From: Desulfovibrio sp. UBA4079
GTDB taxonomy: Bacteria > Desulfobacterota > Desulfovibrionia > Desulfovibrionales > Desulfovibrionaceae
Assembly: GCA_002382645.1 (NCBI GenBank)
Contig: DFYP01000033.1
Location: forward strand, 669-32,465
Direction: 5' to 3'
DNA length: 31,797 nt
Shown: in pieces, positions 1 to 6,954 of the stretch
Numbering within the stretch: position 1 is the first letter of the stretch
How the letters are laid out: each line of letters begins with the position of its first letter
Notes under the pieces: model-generated
Database searches by the model: none
The model's input: only the letters and a program-made list of their open reading frames with translations
What the model was told of the DNA's origin: nothing
Position numbers and translations under genes: made by a program

Positions 1-146
1 GCCTCAAGCAGTGCGAGGCCGGGCCCGTCATGGTGGTCCAGCCGGACAACTGGTGGTTCAAGGGCGTGAACAGCGAGGCGGTCATCGACGCCATCCTGGA
101 CGGCCTGGAAAACAACGAGCCCGCGGCCGAATACCTCATCTCCTAG
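1..146 (+). CDS. Thioredoxin-like [2Fe-2S] ferredoxin, C-terminal fragment (nif cluster)
   Basis: This is a partial gene: the reading frame is open from the left edge (codons from base 3) and stops at TAG 144-146, giving 48 codons. The visible end contains a Cys followed by EAGPVMVVQP, then NWWFKGV and an acidic tail. That matches the C-terminal half of thioredoxin-fold [2Fe-2S] ferredoxins (Shethna-type/NuoE-like), where the last ligand cysteines are followed by GP-V-V-V-x-P and an aromatic WY/WF. Proteins of this family sit beside nifK or nifE in several diazotrophs and are thought to donate electrons to nitrogenase or to cofactor assembly. It lies 24 bases before nifE on the same strand and so is probably in the same operon. 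The upstream ligands and the start lie outside the window, so the family call rests on about 48 residues. Confidence 0.65.
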   Translation, partial: LKQCEAGPVMVVQPDNWWFKGVNSEAVIDAILDGLENNEPAAEYLIS

Positions 147-170
147 CGGCACCAACGACCAGGGGGGATC

Positions 171-1544
171 ATGAGCGAGAGCGCACCGGCCATCTTCGAG
201 GAGAGAAAGGACCAGATCGCCCGCGTGGGCGAGGGCTCCTTCGCCCTGGCCTGCAACCGCGACAGCCTGGCCGGGGCCGTGAGCCAGCGGGCCTGCGTGT
301 TCTGCGGCTCGCGCGTGGTCCTCTACCCCATCGCCGACGCCCTGCACCTGGTGCACGGGCCCATCGGCTGCGCGGCCTACACCTGGGACATCCGGGGCGC
401 GCTCAGCAGCGGTCCCGAGCTGCACCGGCTGAGCTTCTCCACGGACCTCCAGGAGCTGGACGTGATCTTCGGCGGCGAGAAGAAGCTGGCCGCAAGCCTG
501 GACGAGCTCATCCCAGTGCACCGGCCCAAGGCCGCCTTTGTCTATTCCACCTGCATCGTGGGCCTCATCGGCGACGACCTGGCGGCCGTGTGCAAGGCCG
601 CCTCGGAGCGCCACGGCATCCCGGTGATCCCGGTGCAGTCCGAGGGCTTCAAGGGCAACAAGCGCGAGGGCTACCTGGCGGCCTGCAAGGCCATGGCCAC
701 CCTGGTGGGCACGGGCGGCATCGTCGGGATCCCGAAGATCTCCGTGAACATCCTGGGCGACTTCAACCTGGCCGGGGAAACCTGGATCATCAAGGACTAC
801 TTCGAGCGCCTGGGGATCGCCGTGGTGGCCGGGGTCACGGGCGACGGCCGGGTGGACGACCTGCGCCGGGCCCACGGCGCGGGCCTCAACCTGGTGCAGT
901 GCTCCGGCGCCACCATGGACCTGGCCAAGATCATGCAGGAGAAGTACGGCACCCCGTTCCTCAAGGTCTCCTGGATCGGCATCGAGGACGTGGCCGAATC
1001 CCTCTACGCCGTGGCCGGGCACTTCAAGGACCTGGACCCGACCCTGCCGGCGCGCACGGCCGAACTCGTGCGCGAGGAGCTGGCCGCGCTCATGCCCCGG
1101 CTCAAGGAGCTGCGCCGCGACCTGGAGGGCCGCAAGGCCGCGGTCTACGTGGGCGGGGCCTTCAAGGCCTTCTCCCTGATCAAGGCCTTCCGGCACCTGG
1201 GCATGCAGGTGGCCATCGTGGGCTCCCAGACCGGCACCGAGGAGGACTACCGCGAGCTGGCCGCCATCTGCGATCCCGGGACCATCGTGGTGGACGACGC
1301 CAACCCGCTGGAGCTCTCGGCCTTCCTCAAGGAGAAGGACGTGGACGTGTTCGTGGGCGGGGTCAAGGAGCGGCCCATCGCGCACAAGCTCGGCGTGGGC
1401 TTCTGCGACCACAACCACGAGCGCAAGATCGCCCTGGAAGGCTTCGTGGGCATGCTCAACTTCGCGCGTGAGATCCACGCCTCGGTCATGAGCCCGGTCT
1501 GGCGCTTCGTGCCCCGCCGGGAAAAGAGGGAGGAACGTCCGTGA
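171..1544 (+). CDS. nifE: Nitrogenase iron-molybdenum cofactor biosynthesis protein NifE
   Basis: NifE is one half of the NifEN scaffold, on which NifB-co is converted to FeMo-co before insertion into NifDK. The 457-residue product has the expected length and fold. The conserved cysteine positions are in ACVFC (C42/C45), HGPIGCAAYTW (C67) and the STCIVGLIGDD segment, which together correspond to P-cluster-like ligands in the NifD/NifE family. The later GGVKERP segment, close to the cofactor site, is also typical. The ATG at 171 follows an AGGGGGG ribosome binding site. The gene is 24 bases downstream of the ferredoxin, and its TGA overlaps the GTG start of nifN (GTGA, 4 bases), which indicates translational coupling of the two subunits of the heterotetramer. 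It could only be confused with NifD, but the order E-N-B and the C-terminal sequence fit NifE. Confidence 0.95.
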   Translation: MSESAPAIFEERKDQIARVGEGSFALACNRDSLAGAVSQRACVFCGSRVVLYPIADALHLVHGPIGCAAYTWDIRGALSSGPELHRLSFSTDLQELDVIFGGEKKLAASLDELIPVHRPKAAFVYSTCIVGLIGDDLAAVCKAASERHGIPVIPVQSEGFKGNKREGYLAACKAMATLVGTGGIVGIPKISVNILGDFNLAGETWIIKDYFERLGIAVVAGVTGDGRVDDLRRAHGAGLNLVQCSGATMDLAKIMQEKYGTPFLKVSWIGIEDVAESLYAVAGHFKDLDPTLPARTAELVREELAALMPRLKELRRDLEGRKAAVYVGGAFKAFSLIKAFRHLGMQVAIVGSQTGTEEDYRELAAICDPGTIVVDDANPLELSAFLKEKDVDVFVGGVKERPIAHKLGVGFCDHNHERKIALEGFVGMLNFAREIHASVMSPVWRFVPRREKREERP

Positions 1545-2884
1545 GCGTCTCCACCACCAACGCCTGCAAGCTCTGCACGCCCCTGGGCGCGGCCCTGGCC
1601 TTCCGCGGGATCGAGGGCGCCATCCCCTTCCTGCACGGCTCCCAGGGCTGCGCCACGTACATGCGGCGCTACATCATCAGCCATTTCCGCGAGCCCATGG
1701 ACATCGCCTCCTCGGCCCTGGGCGAGAAGCACGCCATCCACGGCGGCGGGCCCAACCTCAAGAAGGGCCTTCTCAACGCCATGCAGAAGTACGGGGCCAC
1801 GGTCCTGGGCGTGGCCACCACCTGCCTCACCGAGACCATCGGCGACGACGTGGCCCGCCTGCTCCACGAGTTCCGCGCCGAGTTCGCGGACCTGCCCCTG
1901 GCCGAGCTCGTGCACGTCTCCACCCCGAGCTACAACGGCACGCACATGGACGGGTTCCACGACGCGGTGCGGGCCGTGGCCGAGCAGCTCTGCATTGAGC
2001 GGGCCCCGGCCCACGGCGGCGTGAACCTCATGCCCGGGTTCGTGTCCCCGGCGGACATCCGCCACCTGCGCGCGCTCTGCCGGGCCTTCGGCCTCACCCC
2101 GCTCATTCTTCCGGACATCTCCGAAACCCTGGACGGCCCGGCCCTGCTGGACTACGCCCCGATCCCCTCCGGCGGGACGCCTGTGTCCGGCATCCGGGCC
2201 ATGTCCGGGGCCCTGGCCAGCCTGGAGCTGGGCCGCTGCCTGGCGGGCCGGGCCACGGCCGGGACCTCGCTTCAGGACCGCTTCAACGTGCCCCTGCACT
2301 CCCTGGGCCTGCCCCTGGGCATCCGCGAAACCGACGCCCTGGTCCGGGCCCTGGAGGAGATCTCCGGCCGGCCGGCCCCGGAACAGCTGGCCCAGGAGCG
2401 CGGGCGGCTGGTGGACTCCCTGGTGGACGGCCACAAGTACGTCTCGGGCCTGCGTGCCGTGGTCTACGGCGAGGAGGACCTGGTGGTGGGGCTCTGCGCC
2501 TGGCTCTCGGAGATCGGCGTGCGGCCCGTGCTGGCGGCCACCGGGGCCAAGCACCGCGACCTGGAGGCCCGGGTGCTCGCGGCCTGCGGCGATCTGGTGC
2601 GGGAAAAGCCCGTGGTGCGCGAGGGCGCGGACTTCCAGGACATCGCCGAGGAGGCGCGCACGCTCTCCCCGGACCTTCTGGTGGGCCATTCCAAGGGCTA
2701 CCGCTATGCCCGGGAGTGGGGCGTGCCGCTGTTGCGCGTGGGCTTCCCCCTGCACGACCGTTTCGGCGGCCAGCGCCTCCTGCACGTGGGCTACCGCGGC
2801 GCCCAGTCGCTTTTCGACAGCCTGGTCAATCTCGTTCTGGACAAGCGGCAGTCCGACAGTTCCGTGGGCTACGGATACCTCTAG
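1541..2884 (+). CDS. nifN: Nitrogenase iron-molybdenum cofactor biosynthesis protein NifN
   Basis: NifN is the partner of NifE in the FeMo-cofactor assembly scaffold. The 447-residue product starts with GTG at 1541, inside the stop codon of nifE, with GGAGGAACGTCC just upstream as ribosome binding site. N-terminal cysteines C9, C12 (KLCTPLGAALAF) and C37 (HGSQGCATYMRRY) and the FREPMDIASSALGEKHAIHGG block are typical of NifN/NifK-family proteins. The TTCLTETIGDDV segment corresponds to the third cluster-ligand region. The C-terminal half keeps the GHSKGYRYA and GFPLHDRFGGQR motifs. The length is that of NifN rather than the longer NifK. It is followed after 14 bases by nifB. Nothing is truncated or unusual. 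Confidence 0.94.
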   Translation: MSVSTTNACKLCTPLGAALAFRGIEGAIPFLHGSQGCATYMRRYIISHFREPMDIASSALGEKHAIHGGGPNLKKGLLNAMQKYGATVLGVATTCLTETIGDDVARLLHEFRAEFADLPLAELVHVSTPSYNGTHMDGFHDAVRAVAEQLCIERAPAHGGVNLMPGFVSPADIRHLRALCRAFGLTPLILPDISETLDGPALLDYAPIPSGGTPVSGIRAMSGALASLELGRCLAGRATAGTSLQDRFNVPLHSLGLPLGIRETDALVRALEEISGRPAPEQLAQERGRLVDSLVDGHKYVSGLRAVVYGEEDLVVGLCAWLSEIGVRPVLAATGAKHRDLEARVLAACGDLVREKPVVREGADFQDIAEEARTLSPDLLVGHSKGYRYAREWGVPLLRVGFPLHDRFGGQRLLHVGYRGAQSLFDSLVNLVLDKRQSDSSVGYGYL

Positions 2885-2898
2885 ACCCGGGAGACATC

Positions 2899-4167
2899 AT
2901 GCGCATCAGCACCGACCAGCATCCCTGCTTCAACCGGAACTCGGCCAAGTCCTGCGGCCGGGTGCACCTGCCCGTGGCCCCGCGGTGCAACATCCAGTGC
3001 AACTACTGCAACCGCAAGTACGACTGCGTGAACGAGTCGCGGCCCGGCGTGGCCAGCGCCGTGCTCAAGCCGCATCAGGCCGTGGAGTACATGCGCCGGG
3101 TCCTGGACCTGGAGCCGGCCATCCGGGTGGCGGGCATCGCCGGTCCCGGCGACCCCCTGGCCAATCCGGCCGAGACCCTGGAAACCCTGCGGCTCATGCG
3201 CGAGCATTTCCCGCACCTGCTGTTCTGCCTGTCCACCAACGGCCTGGGCGCGTCCGCGCATCTGGACGACCTGGCCGCCCTGGGCGTGACCCACGCCACC
3301 GTGACCCTGAACACCGTGGACCCGGAGATCGGGGCCAGGATCTATTCCTTTGTGCGCGACGGCAACGTGCTCTACCGGGGCCGGGCCGGGGCCGAGCTGC
3401 TCCTGTCGCGCCAGCTGGAGGCCATCCGCGGCTTCGCCGAGCGGGGCATCCTGGTCAAGGTCAACACCATCGTGCTGCCCGGAATCAACGACGCCCACCT
3501 CCTGGACGTGGCCCGCACGGCCCGCGACCTGGGCGCCACGCTCATGAACCTGGTGCCCCTGCACCCCACGGCGGACACCCCGTTCGCCTCGCTTGCCGAG
3601 CCCTCCCGGGAGGTCATGGCCTCCCTTCGCGACCAGGCCGGGGTCCTCGTGCCCCAGATGACCCACTGCCGCCGTTGCCGCGCCGACGCCGTGGGCCTCC
3701 TGGGCCAGGACCGTTCCATGGAACTGGCCCCGACCCTGGCCTCTTGCGCCAAGCTTCCCCCCTCCGACTTGGCGGATCGTCCTTACGTGGCCGTGGCCAC
3801 CCGGGAGGGCATGCTGGTGAACCAGCACCTGGGCGAGGCCAAGAGCTTCCAGATCTGGGGCCGCGACGGCAACGGCGGGTTCCGCCTGGCCGAGGAGCGC
3901 CAGGCCCCGCCCCTGGGCTGCGGCCCGTCCCGCTGGGAGGACCTGGCCCGCACCCTGCGGGACTGCCGGGCCGTGCTCTGCGCGGCCCTGGGCGACAAGC
4001 CCCGGGCCATTCTCCAGGAGCATGGCCTGACCCCGGTGGAGGGCTCGGGCTTCATCGAGGAGGCCCTGTCCACGGTCTATTCCAGCGGCAACCTGGATTC
4101 GCTCCGGGGGCGGCGCAAGGGCCTGGCCACGCCCTGCTGCGGGGCGGGCGGCGGCGAGGGCTGCTAG
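2899..4167 (+). CDS. nifB: Radical SAM FeMo-cofactor core synthase NifB with C-terminal NifX-like domain
   Basis: NifB fuses two [4Fe-4S] clusters and inserts carbide from S-adenosylmethionine to make NifB-co, the precursor used by NifEN. The 422-residue product has the radical SAM motif C30-x3-C34-x2-C37 (PRCNIQCNYC), and additional N-terminal Cys10 and Cys19 typical of NifB. Further conserved elements are AGPGDPLAN, STNGL, KVNTIVLPGIND and the MTHCRRCRADA pair of cysteines. Residues from about 300 form a NifX/NafY-like dinitrogenase cofactor-binding domain (VAVATREGMLVNQHLGEA), followed by a Cys-containing tail. A longer in-frame opening extends upstream into nifN, but the ATG at 2899 gives the family's normal N-terminus and lies 14 bases after the nifN stop. 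It is the last gene of the rightward nif transcript. Confidence 0.95.
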   Translation: MRISTDQHPCFNRNSAKSCGRVHLPVAPRCNIQCNYCNRKYDCVNESRPGVASAVLKPHQAVEYMRRVLDLEPAIRVAGIAGPGDPLANPAETLETLRLMREHFPHLLFCLSTNGLGASAHLDDLAALGVTHATVTLNTVDPEIGARIYSFVRDGNVLYRGRAGAELLLSRQLEAIRGFAERGILVKVNTIVLPGINDAHLLDVARTARDLGATLMNLVPLHPTADTPFASLAEPSREVMASLRDQAGVLVPQMTHCRRCRADAVGLLGQDRSMELAPTLASCAKLPPSDLADRPYVAVATREGMLVNQHLGEAKSFQIWGRDGNGGFRLAEERQAPPLGCGPSRWEDLARTLRDCRAVLCAALGDKPRAILQEHGLTPVEGSGFIEEALSTVYSSGNLDSLRGRRKGLATPCCGAGGGEGC

Positions 4168-4209
4168 CAGGCCAGCTAAAAATTCCGCCAGGGCCGCGTT
4201 GCCTCAACA

Positions 4210-4258
4210 AGCCCAAACCCTCGCGTATTGAGGATACGTGTCGGGCTTGGGCTTTTTT
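4210..4258 (+). terminator. Intrinsic terminator after nifB
   Basis: The left arm AGCCCAAACCC (4210-4220) pairs with GGGCTTGGGCT (4243-4253) with one mismatch. An inner CGCGTAT/ATACGTG arm extends the stem with one G-T wobble around a TGAGG loop. The stem runs directly into a six-T tract (4253-4258). It lies 43 bases beyond the nifB stop and closes the nifENB transcript. Only the rightward strand has the T-run. Confidence 0.88.
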
Positions 4259-4403
4259 CGCGCCCTGCCCGGGCGTTTTTTTGAACGGCCTGCGGCAAAG
4301 AACCGCTGCAACTGTCTGCCTGGGGCTGCGGATCAGCGGGGGCGCGGACGCGTGTGGGAACCGCCACGCATCGCGTTCAGGAAGTCACAGGCGAAAGGAA
4401 GGA

Positions 4404-5960
4404 TCAGGCGCCGCGGTCCCGGGCGCGCTCCTGGGCGATGAGCCCCTCCAGGCCGAACTTGCGCACCCGGTAGCCCATCTGGCGGCTGGTCAGGCCCAGG
4501 GCCCGGGCCGCCTTGTACTGGATCCAGCCGTTGCGGCGCAGGGCCGCGATGACCTCGCCCTTTTCCATCTCCTTGAGCGAGGGCGTGGCCGCGGTGCGCG
4601 GCTCGGCGCCCGGGGCGTCCGGCGCGCTCTGGAGCAGGTAGGGCCGCAGGAAGGGCGCGTCGATGCGCTCGTTGTCCACCAGGATGGCCAGGCGCTCGAT
4701 GAGGTTCTCCATCTCCCGGACGTTGCCCGGCCAGTCGTAGCGGGTCAGCGCGGCCAGGGCGTCGGGGGTCAGGGACAGGGTCCGGCCGTACTCGCGGGCG
4801 GCCTTGTCCAGGAAGTGGCTGATGAGGCCCGGGATGTCCTCCTTGCGCTCGCGCAGGGGCGGCACGCGGATGGGGAAGACCGAGAGCCGGTAGTAGAGGT
4901 CCGCGCGGAACCCTCCGGTCTCGGCCAGGGCCCCCAGGTCGCGGTTGGTGGCCGCCAGGATGCGCACGTCCACCAGCCGGGTGCGGTTGCTGCCCAGGCG
5001 TTCGAACTCCTTGTCCTGGAGCACGCGCAGGAGCTTGGCCTGGAGCCCCAGGGGCAGTTCGCCGATCTCGTCCAGGAAGATGGTGCCCCGGTGGGCCTCC
5101 TCGAAGCGGCCGGAACGCTGCCCGGCCGCGCCGGTGAACGCGCCCTTCTCGTGGCCGAACAGCTCGGACTCCAGGAGGTTCTCCGGGATCGAGGCGCAGT
5201 TCACCTTGATGAACGGGTGGGCCTTGCGGTCCGAGAGCTCGTGGATGATCCGGGCGATGAGGGTCTTGCCCGTGCCGGACTCGCCCAAGAGGAGCACCGT
5301 GGCCTTGGTCGGCGAGACCTTGCCGATCTGGCGCTCGACCTCCTGCATGGACTGGCTCTTGCCCACGATGGCCGGGCCGCGGCGCTCGCGGGAGATCTGG
5401 TAGCGCAGGGAGACGTTCTCGCGCACCAGGGCCTCCTCGCGGGCCCGGACCTGCTCGTTGAGGCTCAGGAACTGGCCGATGAGCGTGGCCACCACGGTGA
5501 GGAAGTCCAGGTCCTCGTCGTAGGACACGTGGTCCCCGAACAACCGGTCCACGTTGAGCACGCCGATGGGCCGGCCGTGGAGCATGATCGGCACGCCCAC
5601 GAAGGAGACCCGGCCCTTTTCCAGCTGGCGGGAGCCGGTGCGGTCCAGGAACAGGGGCTCCTGGCGGATGTCCGGCACCACGTAGGGCTTGGCGGTCTGG
5701 AAGATGAGCCCGGTGACGCCCTCGCCCAGGTCGTAGACCCCGCGGGCCCGCTCCTCGGGCGTGAGGCCGTGGGAGGCGCTGATGACCAGGCGTCCGGACT
5801 CGGGGTCCACCAGGGTCACGGTGGCCCGCTTCATGCTCAGGGTCTCGGAGAGGATCCGCAGGACCTCGGAGAGGGTTTCCTCCAGTTCCAGGGCCTTGTC
5901 GATCCACTGGCAGATGGCCGAGAGGACCTGGAGCTTGAGGCTGCTCAGGGAAGGGGACAT
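4404..5960 (-). CDS. nifA: Nif-specific sigma-54-dependent transcriptional activator NifA
   Basis: NifA remodels sigma-54 RNA polymerase to open nif promoters. The 518-residue product has an N-terminal GAF domain (about 20-165). This is followed by an AAA+ domain (about 196-420) with Walker A GESGTGKT (226-233), the sigma-54 contact loop GAFTGA (273-278) and Walker B TIFLDEIGE. A Fis-type helix-turn-helix lies at about 465-505 (YKAARALGLTSRQMGYRVRKF). The interdomain linker before the HTH has no cysteine cluster, so this is not the oxygen-sensing rhizobial type; no nifL is visible in the window. The gene is convergent with nifB. The ATG at 5960 has no clear Shine-Dalgarno sequence, and no alternative start precedes the upstream in-frame stop. 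The assignment as NifA rather than another GAF-AAA-Fis activator rests on domain order and on the nif context. Confidence 0.9.
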   Translation of the reverse strand: MSPSLSSLKLQVLSAICQWIDKALELEETLSEVLRILSETLSMKRATVTLVDPESGRLVISASHGLTPEERARGVYDLGEGVTGLIFQTAKPYVVPDIRQEPLFLDRTGSRQLEKGRVSFVGVPIMLHGRPIGVLNVDRLFGDHVSYDEDLDFLTVVATLIGQFLSLNEQVRAREEALVRENVSLRYQISRERRGPAIVGKSQSMQEVERQIGKVSPTKATVLLLGESGTGKTLIARIIHELSDRKAHPFIKVNCASIPENLLESELFGHEKGAFTGAAGQRSGRFEEAHRGTIFLDEIGELPLGLQAKLLRVLQDKEFERLGSNRTRLVDVRILAATNRDLGALAETGGFRADLYYRLSVFPIRVPPLRERKEDIPGLISHFLDKAAREYGRTLSLTPDALAALTRYDWPGNVREMENLIERLAILVDNERIDAPFLRPYLLQSAPDAPGAEPRTAATPSLKEMEKGEVIAALRRNGWIQYKAARALGLTSRQMGYRVRKFGLEGLIAQERARDRGA

Positions 5961-5972
5961 GGGGCCGGCGTT

Positions 5973-5987
5973 GCAAGAGCGATGCCC
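5973..5987 (-). promoter_or_regulatory. Candidate sigma-54 promoter for nifA
   Basis: Read leftward, the sequence is GGGCAT-CGCTC-TTGC followed by A. It matches the sigma-54 consensus TGGCAC-N5-TTGC at 8 of 10 fixed positions, including the invariant GG and GC pairs with correct spacing. It sits only about 12 bases before the nifA ATG, so transcription from it would begin almost at the start codon and give a nearly leaderless message. That proximity lowers confidence. Confidence 0.35.
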
Positions 5988-6110
5988 AAGGCCACAGTTC
6001 CGTCAGGAAGCGGGTTCGTTTTCGTCACCGCACTGAAATCATTGACTATCTCACGCAGGGACGCGGCCCACCCCAGGACCCGCTTCTGGGAGCTGATTGA
6101 CTTTTTTGTC

Positions 6111-6128
6111 TTATTCCGCGCGAAATAA
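6111..6128. promoter_or_regulatory. Near-palindromic operator candidate
   Basis: TTATTCCGCGCGAAATAA is an 18-base inverted repeat centred on CGCGCG with a single mismatched symmetric pair. It lies in the AT-rich part of the nifA/tetR divergent gap and is long enough to bind a dimeric repressor. The protein that binds it is unknown; the TetR protein encoded at 6279 is the nearest candidate. Confidence 0.4.
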
Positions 6129-6207
6129 TGGAAATACCCTTTACATAATTGACAAAATTAGAGCATGAAATTTTCGTCACCAACCCCCCCCGCAGCCCAC
6201 AAATCTT

Positions 6208-6236
6208 TTGACAGGCGGCGGTCCGGGCCCTAAACA
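6208..6236 (+). promoter_or_regulatory. Sigma-70-type promoter of the tetR gene
   Basis: A perfect -35 hexamer TTGACA (6208-6213) is followed, after exactly 17 bases, by TAAACA (6231-6236), a moderate -10 hexamer. Transcription would begin near 6243 and give a leader of about 36 bases to the ATG at 6279. Confidence 0.55.
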
Positions 6237-6243
6237 GTTGTTT
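6232..6243. promoter_or_regulatory. Palindrome over the -10/start point of tetR
   Basis: AAACA-GT-TGTTT is a perfect 12-base palindrome that overlaps the -10 hexamer and the predicted start point. This is where an autorepressing TetR protein would be expected to bind. The link to this particular repressor is inferred from position only. Confidence 0.4.
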
Positions 6244-6278
6244 CACCGGCCCCGTCTGGCGGGACCCGAAGGATCGAC

Positions 6279-6902
6279 ATGGACCAGGGCGGCACCCGCC
6301 TCAGACTGCTCAAGGCCGCGGGCGAGATCATCTCCCGCAAGGGCTTCCGGGCGGCCACCGTGCGCGAGATCTGCGCCCGGGCCGGGGCCAACGTGGCCTC
6401 GGTGAAGTACTACTTCGGGGGCAAGAAGCGCCTCTACGAAGAGCTGCTGCGCTACTCCTTCGAGGAGAGCCTGCGCAACTACCCGCCCGATCCGGGCCTG
6501 CCCCGGGACGCCGCTCCCGAGGAGCGCCTGCGGGCCTTCATCCGCTCCTTTCTCCTGCGTCTGCACGACGAGGGCCGTCCGTCCTGGTTCGGCAAGCTCA
6601 TGACCCGCGAGATGTTCGAGCCCACCGAGGCCCTGGACCAGATCGTGGAGCGGGCCATCAAGCCCCTGGCGCTCCTGCTGCGGGACCTGGTCCGGCAACT
6701 GGCCGGCAGGGACCTTTCGGAGCAGGAGGTCCTGCTCTGCGGGGTGAGCGTCTCGGCCCAGTGCCAGCATTTCTTCCGCGCCCGCGCCGTGGTCACCCGG
6801 ATCTATCCCGAGCTGACCCTGGACCGTCAGGGCATAGAAAACCTCACCGAACACATTCAGGCCTTTTCCCTGGCCGCAATCCGGGGCTATAAGAAACCCT
6901 AG
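6279..6902 (+). CDS. TetR/AcrR-family transcriptional repressor, CecR-like
   Basis: This 207-residue DNA-binding protein has a TetR helix-turn-helix at about residues 8-55 (RLRLLKAAGEIISRKGF, then ANVASVKYYFGGKKRLYEELL). Its C-terminal ligand-binding part resembles the CecR/YbiH group (RPSWFGKLMTREMFEPTEALDQIV). Members of this family commonly repress an adjacent efflux operon and are released by a small hydrophobic ligand. The ATG at 6279 follows GAAGGA at a suitable distance. The RND adaptor gene starts 52 bases after its stop on the same strand, so repressor and pump are probably one operon under autoregulation. The ligand cannot be read from the sequence. Confidence 0.85.
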   Translation: MDQGGTRLRLLKAAGEIISRKGFRAATVREICARAGANVASVKYYFGGKKRLYEELLRYSFEESLRNYPPDPGLPRDAAPEERLRAFIRSFLLRLHDEGRPSWFGKLMTREMFEPTEALDQIVERAIKPLALLLRDLVRQLAGRDLSEQEVLLCGVSVSAQCQHFFRARAVVTRIYPELTLDRQGIENLTEHIQAFSLAAIRGYKKP

Positions 6903-6954
6903 ACAGGCCCCCGTGACCCAACCAACCGCGCCCGCCCGCTCCCAGGAGCCGCAT

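Larger units (their letters stand above)
5961..6278. other. Divergent nifA/tetR intergenic region
   Basis: This is the longest gene-free stretch of the window (318 bases) and contains its most AT-rich DNA (about 6090-6180). It holds the sigma-54-like site, an 18-base near-palindrome at 6111-6128, an imperfect inverted repeat of AAAATT/AATTTT around 6154-6175, and the tetR promoter with an overlapping palindrome. I see no small gene or RNA gene in it. Confidence 0.6.

Noticed and set aside
2454..6128. A 1224-codon plus-strand open frame over nifB and nifA
   Set aside because: It is out of frame with nifB and antisense to nifA; its product is Arg/Pro/Gly-rich without motifs.
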